Shown here: one piece after another, positions 10,201 to 19,137 of the stretch
How positions within the stretch are numbered: the stretch's first letter is position 1
How the letters are laid out: each line of letters starts with the position of its first letter
Source: Clostridia bacterium
Lineage (GTDB): Bacteria > Bacillota > Clostridia > TANB77 > CAG-508
Length of the DNA stretch: 64,000 bases
Direction of reading: 5' to 3'
NCBI GenBank assembly: GCA_017510825.1
Contig: JAFWMA010000019.1
Location: forward strand, 57,100-121,099
Position numbers and translations under genes: made by a program
Notes under the pieces: model-generated
Database searches by the model: none
What the model was told of the DNA's origin: nothing
Seen by the model: only the letters and a program-made list of their open reading frames with translations

Positions 10201-13200
10201 AAAGATAAAATAGCATTTAGAACATCTCCAACAAATATTGGACTAGCTCTACTATCAGCAATATCAAGTTATGATTTAAAAATAGAAAGCCTACAAAATG
10301 TACTAAAGATAATAAAAAACACTATAAACACAGTTGAAAAAATGCAAAAATGGAATGGGCATCTATATAACTGGTATGATATAAAAACACTAACACCTTT
10401 ACATCCATATGATATCTCATCTGTAGACAGTGGTAATTTTATTGGTTACCTATATACAATAAAGCCATTTTTAGAAGAACATATAGACGATGATAAAGAA
10501 TTAAAAGATACAATTATTCAAGTTGACAAAATAATAAATGACACAAATTTCAAAGCATTATATAATTATGAAAATGGATTATTTTCAATCGGTTTTAACA
10601 TAGAACAAAACAGAATGTACGACTCATATTATGACTTATTAGCATCAGAAGCAAGGCAAACTAGCATTGTAGCGATCGCTAAAAAAGACATACCTGCTAA
10701 GCATTGGACAAACTTAGGAAGAACACTAACAAGACTAAGGGAACATAAAGGTTTGGTATCATGGGGAGGAACAGCATTTGAATATTTAATGCCAAATATA
10801 AATATACCGACATATCCATCATCACTACTTGATGAATCATGTAAACTATTAATTTTAAGTGACAAAGAATATTCAAAACAAATGAATTTACCATGGGGAA
10901 TTTCAGAATCGGCATATAGTATAAAAGACTTTCAAGGAAACTACCAATACCAAACATTTGGAATTCCGTGGTTAGGACTAAAAAGAGGATTATCAGATGA
11001 TATAGTAATAAGTCCATATTCATCAGCTTTAGCATTACCAATAGATAAAAAATCAGCAATCAATAATTTACGTAGATTAGAAAACGAAGGGCTACTTGGA
11101 GAATTTGGTTTTTATGACTCAATTGATTACAAACCAAAGAAACAAATCATTAAAACATATATGGCCCATCACCAAGGAATGATTTTAACATCAATAAATA
11201 ATTTAATAAATAATAATATTTTTCAAAAAAGACTAATGGAAAATCCAGAAATGCAGGGAATAAAAATATTACTTCAAGAAAATATGCCAGAAGATGTAAT
11301 AATAACAAAAGAGAAAAAAGATAAAACAGAAAAGATTAAATATGAAGGATATAAAAATATTCAACCAAGAGAAAACGGACTAAATGTTCTATCAAGTAAT
11401 GAACTCTGCAATATAATTGATAGTGAAGGAAAAGAGTTAACTAAAATAAATGATATAATTGCATATAAAAAAATTTATATTTATATTAAAAATATGAACA
11501 CAAACAAAATATACAACATAAAAAAAATAATGGAATCAAATGAATACAATAAAAAAATAGAATTTACACCATACTCAAGTAAAATTAAAATTGAAGATGG
11601 AAATCTAAAAATAAAAATGAAAATTACAATTTCTCCAGATTCAAAAGTAGAAATTAGAAAAATTTCAATAGAAAATAAAGGAATAAGTGAAATAAAATTG
11701 GAATTAACGACATACACAGAACCAATATTATCTACAAATAGAGACTTTAATGCACACCCATGTTTTGATAAAATGTTTTTAAGATATGAATACCAAGAAC
11801 CAGCACTAATTATATACAGAAAAAGAAGAAAAGAATCAGAAGAAACACCATACATTGCATCAACATTGTTTTCACAAGATGGAAATCCAGAATTTGAGAT
11901 AGACAAAGAAAAACTTACAACAAGAGAAAACTCTATAATTCCAGAAGCGATTGAGAAATCAAAATCTTTTTCAAATAAAATAGAAACAGTAATAAACCCC
12001 ATCATAGCATTTAAAAAGATAATAAATATAGATACAAAAAAAGAAAAAGAATTGTACCTAATAAATAGTATAGATAACAGTAAAATAGAGGCAATAAAAA
12101 ATTTAAAAAAATATATAAATACTGAAAATCTAAATAGAGTATTTGAACTTTCAAAAGAACAAACTGAAACTGAAATTAGATACATGGGAATAGGAGAAGA
12201 TGAAGTTGTCATATATCAAAAAATGATTAAATACTTATTGCTATCAAAGCAAGAAGCATTTGATATAAATAAAGTTGAAAACAACTATATAACTAACCTT
12301 AATCTATCAAATGAGCAACTATGGAAATATGGAATATCTGGAGACTATCCACTACTAGTGTTAAAAATGAAAGATCCAAATGATTACGATTCAGTAAATG
12401 AAATTTGCAAGGCATATGAATATATAAGAAACAAAACCATAAAAATAGAGTTAGTCATAATTTCAAACACAGAAATAAATTCATCAATAATAAATGAAAA
12501 AATGATGAAATATATAAATCAGAGATGTGGAATTTTTATAATAAAGAATTTAAAATTTGAAGATAGTAAAGTTATAGAAGCAAGAGCAAACTTACTAATA
12601 AACACTAATAATGGATCTCTAAAAGTTCAAATGAAAGAAAAAGAAAAATATTTAAATAGTAAAAACACAAAGAAACAAGAAAAAACAATTCACTCAGAGG
12701 AAGTGAACTTAAATGAAAATATTTCATACAAAGAAAAAAATAATAACAAACTCATTCAAACAGATTATAAACAATTAAATTACGAGAATGAATATGGAAC
12801 ATTCGCACAAGAAGGAAACGAATATTGGATCAAACAAACTAAAAAAAATAGAATCCCAATGGCTTGGAGTAATATAATGGCTAATAAAAAATTTGGTACA
12901 ATAGTTACTGATTCCTTAGGTGGATTTACATGGTATATGAATAGTCAAACAAATAGAATTACAAAATTTAAAAATGATCCGTATATGGATCCTAAATCTG
13001 AAACAATAGAGATACTTGGGCATGAAGGAGATGAAGATAGTGAATATTACACTGGATTTGGATTTGGATATAGCCAATTTGCTAAGACAGTAAATAATTT
13101 AAAACAAGAATTGACCGTTTTTGTATCAAGTGATGATTCTGTTAAAATAAGTGTATTACAAATAGAAAACACATCCAACATAGAAAAGAAAATAAATATA

Positions 13201-14682
13201 AGATATTTAGTAGATTTACAAATAGGAGAAAATGAAGAATGTTCAATAATACATGAAAATTATAAAAAAAGCATAAATATGATATTAGCTAAAAATTTAA
13301 TGAATAATAAATATATAACATATATAACAAGTAATGAAAAAATAAATGAAAACAAAGAAATTAATTTAAGAATAATGCCTGGAGAAACCAAAGAGATAGT
13401 ATTTTTATTGGGAATTGAAAAGGAAGAAAATAAGTGTCTAGAAATATCTGCAAAATACTTAAATTCATATTCAAAAGAATTTAAAATAGTAAAAAAACAC
13501 TGGAAAGAATTAATATCCAAGATAACCGCAAACACACCTCTAAAATCATTTAATATAATGCAAAATGGAAGACTAGCATATCAAACTATTGTATCAAGAA
13601 TGATGGCTAGAACAGGCTTTTACCAATCCAGTGGAGGATATGGATTTAGAGATCAACTTCAAGATGCAATGGGAATGAAATGGGTAGATCCAAACATACT
13701 AAAAGAACAAATACTATTACATGCAAAACATCAATTTTTAGAAGGAGATGTTGAACACTGGTGGCACGAAGATTCAAACCTGGGAATCCGTACAAGGTAC
13801 TCCGATGATCTATTATGGCTTGTATATGCAGTAGAAGAATATATAGATTTTACGGGAGACTATTCAATATTAATGGAAAAAGCAAATTACATTGAAACAG
13901 AAGAACTTAAAGAAGAAGAAAATGATAGGGTAAACTATTATAAAAACAGCTCAAAAGAAGGAACAATATTCGAACACTGCCTAAAAGCACTAAATAAAGC
14001 AAAAGAACTTGGCGAACATAATTTGCCACTAATAAAACATGGAGATTGGAATGATGGAATGAACAAAGTGGGAAAGTGTGGAAAAGGTGAAAGTGTTTGG
14101 CTAGGATTTTTTCTATACAATATTTTAAATAGATTTATAGAATTAATAGATTATTATAAAATCAACAATAAAGTACAGACCATTAGTAAAGATATGGAAG
14201 TTGAGAAAGATAAAAGCAATAATAAAAAGCTAAAACCAACTAAAATTCAGAATTATAATAGAATAAACTATGAAAAAATAAAAAATGATTTTTCTGAGAT
14301 ATCATCAAAGATAAAAAAATCATTAAATTCAACTGCATGGGATGGAAGATGGTATGTAAGAGCATTTGATGACAATGGAAATATAATAGGAAGTGTTAGT
14401 TCAAAAGAATGTAAGATTGACAGCATTAGCCAAAGTTTTTCAGTTATTTCGAAAGCTGGAGATAATGATAAAAAACTAATTGCAATGTCAAGTTTAGAGA
14501 ACTACTTAATTGACAATGAAAACAATATAGTCAAGTTATTAACTCCAGCATTAGATAATATAGACCTAGGTTATATATCATCATATGCAAAAGGAATGAG
14601 AGAAAATGGAGGACAATACACACATGAGTGTTGTTCTTGTGGACAGTTTTTGGCAAATATGCTTGAAATCAAGCCAAAATAA
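7282..14682 (+). CDS. Giant NdvB-like cyclic beta-glucan synthase/phosphorylase, 3' end replaced by mobile element
   Basis: Host-encoded residues 1-2448 plus 18 residues read from the inserted element. The ATG at 7282 follows GAGGAG. The order matches the NdvB family: membrane segments near 380-410, a GT84/GT2-like glycosyltransferase (DGDTEL near residue 577; RWIRGDVQVLRWL near 727), more membrane segments, a glucoamylase-like region (RTSPTNIGLALLSA near 976), and two glycoside-phosphorylase (GH94-like) modules, the last with GGYGFRDQLQDAMG and GDWNDGMN near 2253 (catalytic Asp). The family makes or phosphorolyses beta-1,2-glucans. The insertion after GQYTH removes the final 156 residues, found at 24724. 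Not one CGG occurs in its 2,467 codons. Confidence 0.9.
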   Translation: MNTELETRDIILDKEKIKENLTKIASNYTITQRSHIKTYPIPRLKKNCKYIYLVYTLLNEHAKLKIPIHPAGEWILDNYYLIEKSTKTICKELSRERYLKYPGTRENGFAIIYIIANEIISSTDGKIKTEDLAEYLEAYQTQKYLTMEEIWNIPLFLQICIIEKIRKISEKVFITQMQRYKAHIITEEIIDNKPKQKIKTDIEGKYSFIEYMSYKLKKYGKESIPYIKALEDQVNKTGINIEEVIKREHFDIAIKTLSMKNNITSIKTISRIDISNIFRRINIVEKILKKDPAKIYEKMDNKTKEYYRSKIIEISKKTKVSEIYIAEQVLKISKEKIEEKNNEKKIHVGYYLIDEGKKELLERLINKKIHITTYQEKSLKYVVLIYTLSILITLSLSKILNFYSIFLLIPIQNSITHIIQYLSSKRKKPRLIPKLDYGNGIPKESATICIIPTLLKNKEDTKKMIKKMEVYYLANKSENLYFSLLGDCKQSKKQHEEIDQQIIKCGIEEIKKLNKKYGEIFFFSYRKRVWSKSEKCFMGWERKRGYINQYNDFLKTGKNHFEINTCKTVPKIKYVITLDGDTELTLNSAFELVGAMSHILNRPEIDKIKNIVIKGHGIIQPRVGVNITDGRKTVFSRLFAGNGGTDLYTNAISDIYQDNFDEGIFTGKGIFDLDVFYSVLKDTIPENTVLSHDLIEGNYLRCGLASDIVLMDGYPSNYNAYKVRKERWIRGDVQVLRWLKSDFNLLSKYKIIDNIVRNTNEFFIFVTIILLIINKSKYLIIPILIYAIPTITKLIDNLINKKNGTIRHRLFSSTFTKWTNTLYSFFVELAIIPDTAILEIKSICKALYRMKITHCNLLEWTTAEEAEEQSKDKYNLYLKSMIGEDITTWLIILYFIVNYNSFNTFYRIIIYSTIILWKSSSFLMWSLSKKNEKKIKLNKEDEEYLKNIAKKTWEFFKISIVNNLPADNYQEDRKDKIAFRTSPTNIGLALLSAISSYDLKIESLQNVLKIIKNTINTVEKMQKWNGHLYNWYDIKTLTPLHPYDISSVDSGNFIGYLYTIKPFLEEHIDDDKELKDTIIQVDKIINDTNFKALYNYENGLFSIGFNIEQNRMYDSYYDLLASEARQTSIVAIAKKDIPAKHWTNLGRTLTRLREHKGLVSWGGTAFEYLMPNINIPTYPSSLLDESCKLLILSDKEYSKQMNLPWGISESAYSIKDFQGNYQYQTFGIPWLGLKRGLSDDIVISPYSSALALPIDKKSAINNLRRLENEGLLGEFGFYDSIDYKPKKQIIKTYMAHHQGMILTSINNLINNNIFQKRLMENPEMQGIKILLQENMPEDVIITKEKKDKTEKIKYEGYKNIQPRENGLNVLSSNELCNIIDSEGKELTKINDIIAYKKIYIYIKNMNTNKIYNIKKIMESNEYNKKIEFTPYSSKIKIEDGNLKIKMKITISPDSKVEIRKISIENKGISEIKLELTTYTEPILSTNRDFNAHPCFDKMFLRYEYQEPALIIYRKRRKESEETPYIASTLFSQDGNPEFEIDKEKLTTRENSIIPEAIEKSKSFSNKIETVINPIIAFKKIINIDTKKEKELYLINSIDNSKIEAIKNLKKYINTENLNRVFELSKEQTETEIRYMGIGEDEVVIYQKMIKYLLLSKQEAFDINKVENNYITNLNLSNEQLWKYGISGDYPLLVLKMKDPNDYDSVNEICKAYEYIRNKTIKIELVIISNTEINSSIINEKMMKYINQRCGIFIIKNLKFEDSKVIEARANLLINTNNGSLKVQMKEKEKYLNSKNTKKQEKTIHSEEVNLNENISYKEKNNNKLIQTDYKQLNYENEYGTFAQEGNEYWIKQTKKNRIPMAWSNIMANKKFGTIVTDSLGGFTWYMNSQTNRITKFKNDPYMDPKSETIEILGHEGDEDSEYYTGFGFGYSQFAKTVNNLKQELTVFVSSDDSVKISVLQIENTSNIEKKINIRYLVDLQIGENEECSIIHENYKKSINMILAKNLMNNKYITYITSNEKINENKEINLRIMPGETKEIVFLLGIEKEENKCLEISAKYLNSYSKEFKIVKKHWKELISKITANTPLKSFNIMQNGRLAYQTIVSRMMARTGFYQSSGGYGFRDQLQDAMGMKWVDPNILKEQILLHAKHQFLEGDVEHWWHEDSNLGIRTRYSDDLLWLVYAVEEYIDFTGDYSILMEKANYIETEELKEEENDRVNYYKNSSKEGTIFEHCLKALNKAKELGEHNLPLIKHGDWNDGMNKVGKCGKGESVWLGFFLYNILNRFIELIDYYKINNKVQTISKDMEVEKDKSNNKKLKPTKIQNYNRINYEKIKNDFSEISSKIKKSLNSTAWDGRWYVRAFDDNGNIIGSVSSKECKIDSISQSFSVISKAGDNDKKLIAMSSLENYLIDNENNIVKLLTPALDNIDLGYISSYAKGMRENGGQYTHECCSCGQFLANMLEIKPK
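14614..14626. other. attL core
   Basis: CAATACACACATG at the left junction. It differs at one position from the right copy (CAATACACTCATG). Left of it is host coding sequence; right of it is element DNA. Confidence 0.75.
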
Positions 14683-14806
14683 GAAAATGTACACAACAAC
14701 AATACACCTATAAAATATTGATACTCTTAAATACATATTGTTATTAATTCTGTATTAAAAGTATTAAAAAAGCAATACTATTGATACAAAACTAATAAGA
14801 AAACAA

Positions 14807-14923
14807 AAAAATGTGAAACAAAACTAACAAAAATCAACAAAAATGTTTCACATTTTTAATTTTTGTGGTATAATATAAATGTGAAACAAAATTAATAAAA
14901 AAATCAAAAAATGTTTCACATTT
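14807..14923 (+). promoter_or_regulatory. Autoregulatory-looking promoter: two TGTGAAACA palindromes flank the -10
   Basis: Palindrome 1 pairs AAAAATGTGAAACA (14807-14820) with TGTTTCACATTTTT (14844-14857). Palindrome 2 pairs ATGTGAAACA (14879-14888) with TGTTTCACAT (14912-14921). TATAAT at 14869-14874 lies between them; the -35 region (about 14846) is inside palindrome 1 and the start point (about 14881) is inside palindrome 2. A strong AAGGAGG precedes the Fic ATG. This is the layout of a repressor-controlled toxin-antitoxin promoter. Confidence 0.75.
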
Positions 14924-14939
14924 TAAGGAGGTATAGATC

Positions 14940-15872
14940 ATGGAAGAAAAAATGGAAATTATGAATCTTCTTCAAAATAAACAATTACTTGAACATGAGT
15001 TACAATCGCTTGCTTATGGTTCTGTTGAAATAAGAGAAAATGATTCTAATAAATATATTTATGTACATTATAGAGAAGATGGCGTTGCTTTAACTAAATA
15101 TGTTGGAGAATATTCAGACGAATTATATAACCTAGTATTAAACAATAGTATTAAAGCTAAAGATTTAAAAAAACAAATAAGGGAAATAAATAAAAAATTA
15201 AAACAATTAAATTATACAGAAGAAGAACTTCCTAAAAAAGTAGAGCAAAATATAGATTTTGCTAAAAGACATTTAGTAGATACAATTTATAAACAAGCAA
15301 TATTAGAAGGTGTTGCAACTACATTTGCAGATACAGAAAGCATTATTGAAGGTGGAAAAGTAAATAATATGACATCTGAAGATATTATGAAAATAGTAAA
15401 TTTAAAACATGCATGGGAATTTATATTAAATAAAAATGTTATATTAAGTGATACAAATTTTGCTTTATTATGTGAGATAAATAAAATGGTAGAGGAAGGT
15501 TTTTACTATTCGGCAGGTAAAGTTAGAAATGTTCCTGTAACTATAGGAGGAACAACATGGAAACCAGATTTGCCTATTGAAAGTGTAATAAAAGAAGAAT
15601 TAGAAGGAATATTTAATAAGAAAATGGATGATGTGGATAGAGCTATAGAACTTCTACTATATACAATGAAAAAGCAAGTATTTATTGATGGAAATAAAAG
15701 AACATCAGTAATTTATAGTAATCATTATCTGATTTCAAAAGGAAAAGGTATCATAGCAATTCCAGCAGAATTAACAGAAGAATTTAAAGATTTACTTATT
15801 CCTTATTATGAAGGAAAAGATGAAAAACAAATAAAAAAATTTATTAAAGAAAAATGTTATATGAGCATATAG
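14940..15872 (+). CDS. Fic-domain protein lacking the canonical catalytic His
   Basis: A 310-residue Fic/DOC-fold protein; typical members transfer AMP or another phosphate-containing group to target proteins. The Fic loop reads QVFIDGNKRTS near residue 246, so the His of the usual HPFxDGN(G/K)R is Gln while the phosphate-binding DGNKR is kept. ESIIEGG near residue 118 resembles the inhibitory helix of Fic proteins. The N-terminus holds a short beta-rich part and a coiled helix. It is the first gene of a two-gene operon with the AbiEi-like regulator and probably forms a toxin-antitoxin or signalling module; whether it is catalytically active cannot be judged. Confidence 0.8.
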   Translation: MEEKMEIMNLLQNKQLLEHELQSLAYGSVEIRENDSNKYIYVHYREDGVALTKYVGEYSDELYNLVLNNSIKAKDLKKQIREINKKLKQLNYTEEELPKKVEQNIDFAKRHLVDTIYKQAILEGVATTFADTESIIEGGKVNNMTSEDIMKIVNLKHAWEFILNKNVILSDTNFALLCEINKMVEEGFYYSAGKVRNVPVTIGGTTWKPDLPIESVIKEELEGIFNKKMDDVDRAIELLLYTMKKQVFIDGNKRTSVIYSNHYLISKGKGIIAIPAELTEEFKDLLIPYYEGKDEKQIKKFIKEKCYMSI

Positions 15873-15913
15873 AAAAAATGTAAATATAAAAATAGAATAA
15901 AGAGGTAAGCAAA

Positions 15914-16561
15914 ATGAATTGCTATAATAGGGTATTAGAATATATAACTAGTTGTGAAAAAGGAATGCCAATATTCATTGAAGAAATCAAAAAATACATC
16001 ATTAAGTTCTATGATGAAAATGACAGAGAAAAAATATTCAATAATATAAAAACTATTTTAAACAGAATGAATAAAAAAGGTATAATAGAAAAGGCATACA
16101 GAGGTATCTATTATATTCCAAATGATAATATATTTGGTAAGATGTTATTAGGGAATAGACAGGTTATTAAATATAAATATATAATGGACAAAAATGGAAA
16201 TATAAAAGGCTATTTTACTGGTGCAAAACTTTTTAATGAAGCACATTTAACAACTCAAGTTCCAAATGTTATTGATATTGCAACAAATGAATGTAAAAAT
16301 AATAGTAAATATAAAAATAAAAACTTAAATGTTATAATCAGAAAGCCAAGAATTGAAGTAAATAATGACAATTATAAATATTTACAATTATTTGACTTAA
16401 TAGAAAACAAAGATAATGTTGGAATTGAAGTAGATAATCCAGATAAAGTAATCTATAATTTCATTAAAGAAAATAGCCTAAATTATAAGAAGATAATTGA
16501 ATATGCCATGAATACAAAAAACAGAAAAATCATAAATAAAATACTTATCCTAGTGAGATAA
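15914..16561 (+). CDS. AbiEi-like (DUF6088-type) transcriptional regulator/antitoxin
   Basis: A 215-residue protein with an N-terminal winged-helix-like part (residues ~1-60, ending in KGIIEKAYRGIYYIP, the hallmark of AbiEi/DUF6088 proteins) and a C-terminal domain containing GYFTGAKLFNEAHLTTQVPNVIDIAT. AbiEi antitoxins repress their own promoters by binding inverted repeats, which matches the palindromes upstream of the operon. It starts 41 bases after fic with an aagaggtaag site. Here it probably controls, and may neutralise, the Fic partner rather than an AbiEii nucleotidyltransferase. Confidence 0.75.
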   Translation: MNCYNRVLEYITSCEKGMPIFIEEIKKYIIKFYDENDREKIFNNIKTILNRMNKKGIIEKAYRGIYYIPNDNIFGKMLLGNRQVIKYKYIMDKNGNIKGYFTGAKLFNEAHLTTQVPNVIDIATNECKNNSKYKNKNLNVIIRKPRIEVNNDNYKYLQLFDLIENKDNVGIEVDNPDKVIYNFIKENSLNYKKIIEYAMNTKNRKIINKILILVR

Positions 16562-16577
16562 GAAATAATTATAAAAA

Positions 16578-16621
16578 ATGTGAAATAAAATTACATAAAA
16601 ACAATATAAAAAGTTTCACAT
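16578..16621. repeat. Third TGTGAAA palindrome, downstream of the Fic operon
   Basis: ATGTGAAA (16578-16585) pairs with TTTCACAT (16614-16621). It is the same motif as the two operator palindromes upstream, so the module is bracketed by copies of the site. Confidence 0.6.
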
Positions 16622-16628
16622 TTGAGAT

Positions 16629-16664
16629 AAACCTTAAGAGAAAAATCTTAGGGTTTATTTTTTT
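16629..16664 (+). terminator. Terminator of the Fic/DUF6088 operon
   Basis: AAACCTTAAGA and TCTTAGGGTTT pair around a six-base loop, followed by ATTTTTTT. Confidence 0.8.
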
Positions 16665-16746
16665 GCCTTAAATTTATATTAGAAGTAAATAAAAATGCCT
16701 AAAAATCGATTGTGAAGCTAATTAAAAACAAAGAAAGGAGAGTTAT

Positions 16747-17358
16747 ATGAGCAAACAAAAATTAAAGGGATTATGGATTCCAGCAAAAATTTTATTAAAC
16801 AATGATTTATCAGACAAAGAAAAAATAATATTATCAATGATTTTATATTTAAGTGACGAAACGGGAAGTTGTTTTGCAAGCAATAAATATATAGCAAGTA
16901 TTGTAAATGTAACCTCCGATAGAGTTTCAAAAATAGTAAGTTCATTAAAAGAAAAAGGATATGTAGATGTTAATTTAAAATATAAAATAGATACTAAAGA
17001 AATTGAGGAAAGACAAATTATACCTATTGCAGAAAGGATTAATAGGTATAGTAAAAAATACCTAGAGGGTATAGGTAAAAATAACTATTCAGATAGTCAA
17101 AAAGAACTACACCCTATAGGTGAAAACGACAAAGATATAAGAAAATCTTATAATAAATTAAAAGATAAAGAAGATTTTCTTGTTACTGATGTCGAACACA
17201 AGGAGCAAGGTCGCGTAATAATAAATAATATAAAAAATAAAAATAATTATAATAAGGAATCACAAATTAAAAAAAATAATAAAGCTAACTTTGAACAGCG
17301 AGATTATACTGGCTTTGACTTTACTAAATTATATGCAAATGCTGATGCTTTTTTATAG
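16747..17358 (+). CDS. Helix-turn-helix protein of the mobilizable element
   Basis: A 203-residue protein with an N-terminal winged-helix domain (residues ~1-80): LSDKEKIILSMILYLSDETGSCFASNKYIASIVNVTSDRVSKIVSSLKEKGYV has the layout of replication-initiator/DnaD-like N-termini common beside MobV relaxases. The rest is charged and low in complexity, ending in a FDFTKLYANADAFL tail. It starts after AAGGAGAG. A role in element replication or in regulating mobilization is inferred from context only. Confidence 0.65.
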   Translation: MSKQKLKGLWIPAKILLNNDLSDKEKIILSMILYLSDETGSCFASNKYIASIVNVTSDRVSKIVSSLKEKGYVDVNLKYKIDTKEIEERQIIPIAERINRYSKKYLEGIGKNNYSDSQKELHPIGENDKDIRKSYNKLKDKEDFLVTDVEHKEQGRVIINNIKNKNNYNKESQIKKNNKANFEQRDYTGFDFTKLYANADAFL

Positions 17359-17379
17359 TTACATACATTTGCATATATA

Positions 17380-17570
17380 AAATCAGCTACTAGAGTAGAA
17401 AAACACTTTGGAGCTGATTTTTTTATCCTAAAATTGCAATAAAGCAAATTTAGGATAAATCCAAAAAATATTATGAAATATTTTTTGGGAAAATGGGGTG
17501 TGGGGAAAAATTTTTCCCTGCCACAACTAACACTTTTTTTAGGTAGCATAAAAAAAGTGTTGCAGTTGTG
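17380..17570. other. Cluster of five consecutive inverted repeats, candidate oriT/terminator region
   Basis: In 190 bases: a terminator-like AAATCAGCT...AGCTGATTTTTTT (17380-17424), TATCCTAAAATTGC...GCAAATTTAGGATA (17424-17457), CCAAAAAATATT...AATATTTTTTGG (17461-17488), the perfect palindrome GGGAAAAATTTTTCCC (17503-17518), and CACAACTaaCACTTTTTTT...AAAAAAAGTGttgcAGTTGTG (17522-17570). Position directly upstream of the MobV gene is where oriT is normally found. The nick site cannot be assigned. Confidence 0.55.
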
Positions 17571-17667
17571 TTACAAGACAAATGAGAAAGAGCAAAAATT
17601 TAAGAAGAATAAGTCTTATTAGTTAGCCAGTCAAAGAAGAATTTATTTAAAGGAGGTTGATGAAAAA

Positions 17668-18855
17668 ATGAGTTATGCAATTATTAGAAACACAAAATGC
17701 AAAAGAGAAAATTTAAAAGGAATATTTAGACACAATGAAAGAAGCAATAAAAATTATTCAAATGAAAATATAGATAAAGAAAAATCATATTTAAACTATT
17801 CACTAAAATCTCCACAATATAGTTATGAAAAAGAATTTGACAGAATAAAAGAAAAAAATAATTTAAAAGGACAAATAAAAACAGTAAGTAATATAGCCTG
17901 TGAATATATAATAACATCAGATCATGATTATTTTGAAGGAATAGGAGAAGAAGAAACAAAGAGATTTTTTGAAACTGCATATAAATTTGTATCTGAATAC
18001 AAAGACTTAGGAGAACAATATATAATGTCTGCAAAAGTGCATATGGACGAACAAACGCCTCATATGCATTTAGTATTTTTACCAGTAGTGCATACAACAG
18101 ATAAAAAAGGAAATTCTATTGATAAATTAGCTTGTAGTGAATTTTGGAAAGCAAAAGATAGTTACAGACAATTACAAGATGCTTTTTACAAGTATATGGT
18201 GGAAAATGGATTTAATCTGCAAAGAGGATTGCCAAAAGAGGAAACGGGTAGAGAACATTATTCTGTTGAAGAATATAAGAAAATAACAAATTTTAAACAG
18301 ACTAAAGAAATTTTGAATAATATGAAATTGGAATTACCAGATATTCCAGATATAACAGATATAAATATAAACAGATTATCAAAGAAAAGAGATGAAAAAA
18401 TTCTAGAAGAAATTATAAAACCAAAGGATAATGTAATTCAAAATTTATATCAAGATAATATGAATTTACATAGACAATTATCAAGACAAGCACAGGTTAT
18501 AGAAGAGGCAGAAAAATATCAAAAAGAAAGAGATAGAATAATGGCAGACAACGAAAAATTACATTGTGAAGTAGATAATATAAAAACAGAGTATAATAAA
18601 AAAGAATTTGAAATGGAATGGAAATATACCAATAGAATCAATAAATTAGAAAAAGAAAATAACTTTTTACACAAAGTGATAGATAGATTTAAGGAAACAA
18701 TTGATATATTTATAAATTGGATTTGCAAAAAGTTTGATATGGGTGCTGAAAATAATTTGATTAGGGATTTTGAACGAGAAAATAATATTTTGTTAGATGC
18801 TGAAAAACAAATAAAACACAAAGATAGAGAAAATGATTTAGAGATGGAAATATAA
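17668..18855 (+). CDS. mobV: MobV-family relaxase (Pre/Mob)
   Basis: A 395-residue plasmid/IME mobilization relaxase that nicks oriT and pilots single-stranded DNA into a recipient. It begins MSYAIIRNTKCKRENLKGIFRHNER (MobV motif I), and carries the three-His metal motif in KVHMDEQTPHMHLVFLPV (~residues 125-142). The C-terminal half (~230-340) is a long coiled coil. It starts after AAGGAGG. With no transfer-apparatus genes in the element it must use a resident conjugation system. Followed by a small membrane protein gene. Confidence 0.92.
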   Translation: MSYAIIRNTKCKRENLKGIFRHNERSNKNYSNENIDKEKSYLNYSLKSPQYSYEKEFDRIKEKNNLKGQIKTVSNIACEYIITSDHDYFEGIGEEETKRFFETAYKFVSEYKDLGEQYIMSAKVHMDEQTPHMHLVFLPVVHTTDKKGNSIDKLACSEFWKAKDSYRQLQDAFYKYMVENGFNLQRGLPKEETGREHYSVEEYKKITNFKQTKEILNNMKLELPDIPDITDININRLSKKRDEKILEEIIKPKDNVIQNLYQDNMNLHRQLSRQAQVIEEAEKYQKERDRIMADNEKLHCEVDNIKTEYNKKEFEMEWKYTNRINKLEKENNFLHKVIDRFKETIDIFINWICKKFDMGAENNLIRDFERENNILLDAEKQIKHKDRENDLEMEI

Positions 18856-18868
18856 AGAAGAATTAAGA

Positions 18869-19021
18869 ATGTTATGGATGGATTATTACTTTTATTTAAG
18901 TAAATTGCCAGAAGAAGAAAGAAGAAATCAAATATTATTACTAATTGGATTTTTTATTATATTGTTTATAATAGGGGTGATTGGTGAATTTATTAGACAT
19001 AAATTCAATAAAAAGAAATAA
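18869..19021 (+). CDS. Small single-span membrane protein
   Basis: A 50-residue ORF starting 13 bases after the relaxase stop: MLWMDYYFYLSKLPEEERR, then a hydrophobic helix LLLIGFFIILFIIGVIGEF and a basic tail RHKFNKKK. The predicted topology is a single membrane span with a cytoplasmic Lys-rich end. The spacing suggests cotranscription with mobV. Function unknown; it may be an accessory mobilization factor. Confidence 0.55.
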   Translation: MLWMDYYFYLSKLPEEERRNQILLLIGFFIILFIIGVIGEFIRHKFNKKK

Positions 19022-19057
19022 TTATATATAATTAAAAAAATTCAAAGTTTACAAAAT

Positions 19058-19107
19058 TTGCAAAATGCAAGAAAATGTGGTATTATTAACATAATGGCAA
19101 TAGCCAT
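19058..19107 (+). promoter_or_regulatory. Promoter and 5' hairpin of the DGR target gene
   Basis: TTGCAA (19058-19063) and TATTAT (19081-19086) with a 17-base spacer. ATGGC-AATA-GCCAT (19094-19107) sits at the predicted transcript start. Further down, ACCGTT (19115-19120) can pair with AACGGT at codons 2-4, placing the AAGGAGG site and the ATG in the loop. Confidence 0.6.
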
Positions 19108-19137
19108 GTTGAAACCGTTATTAAGGAGGTATAAACT

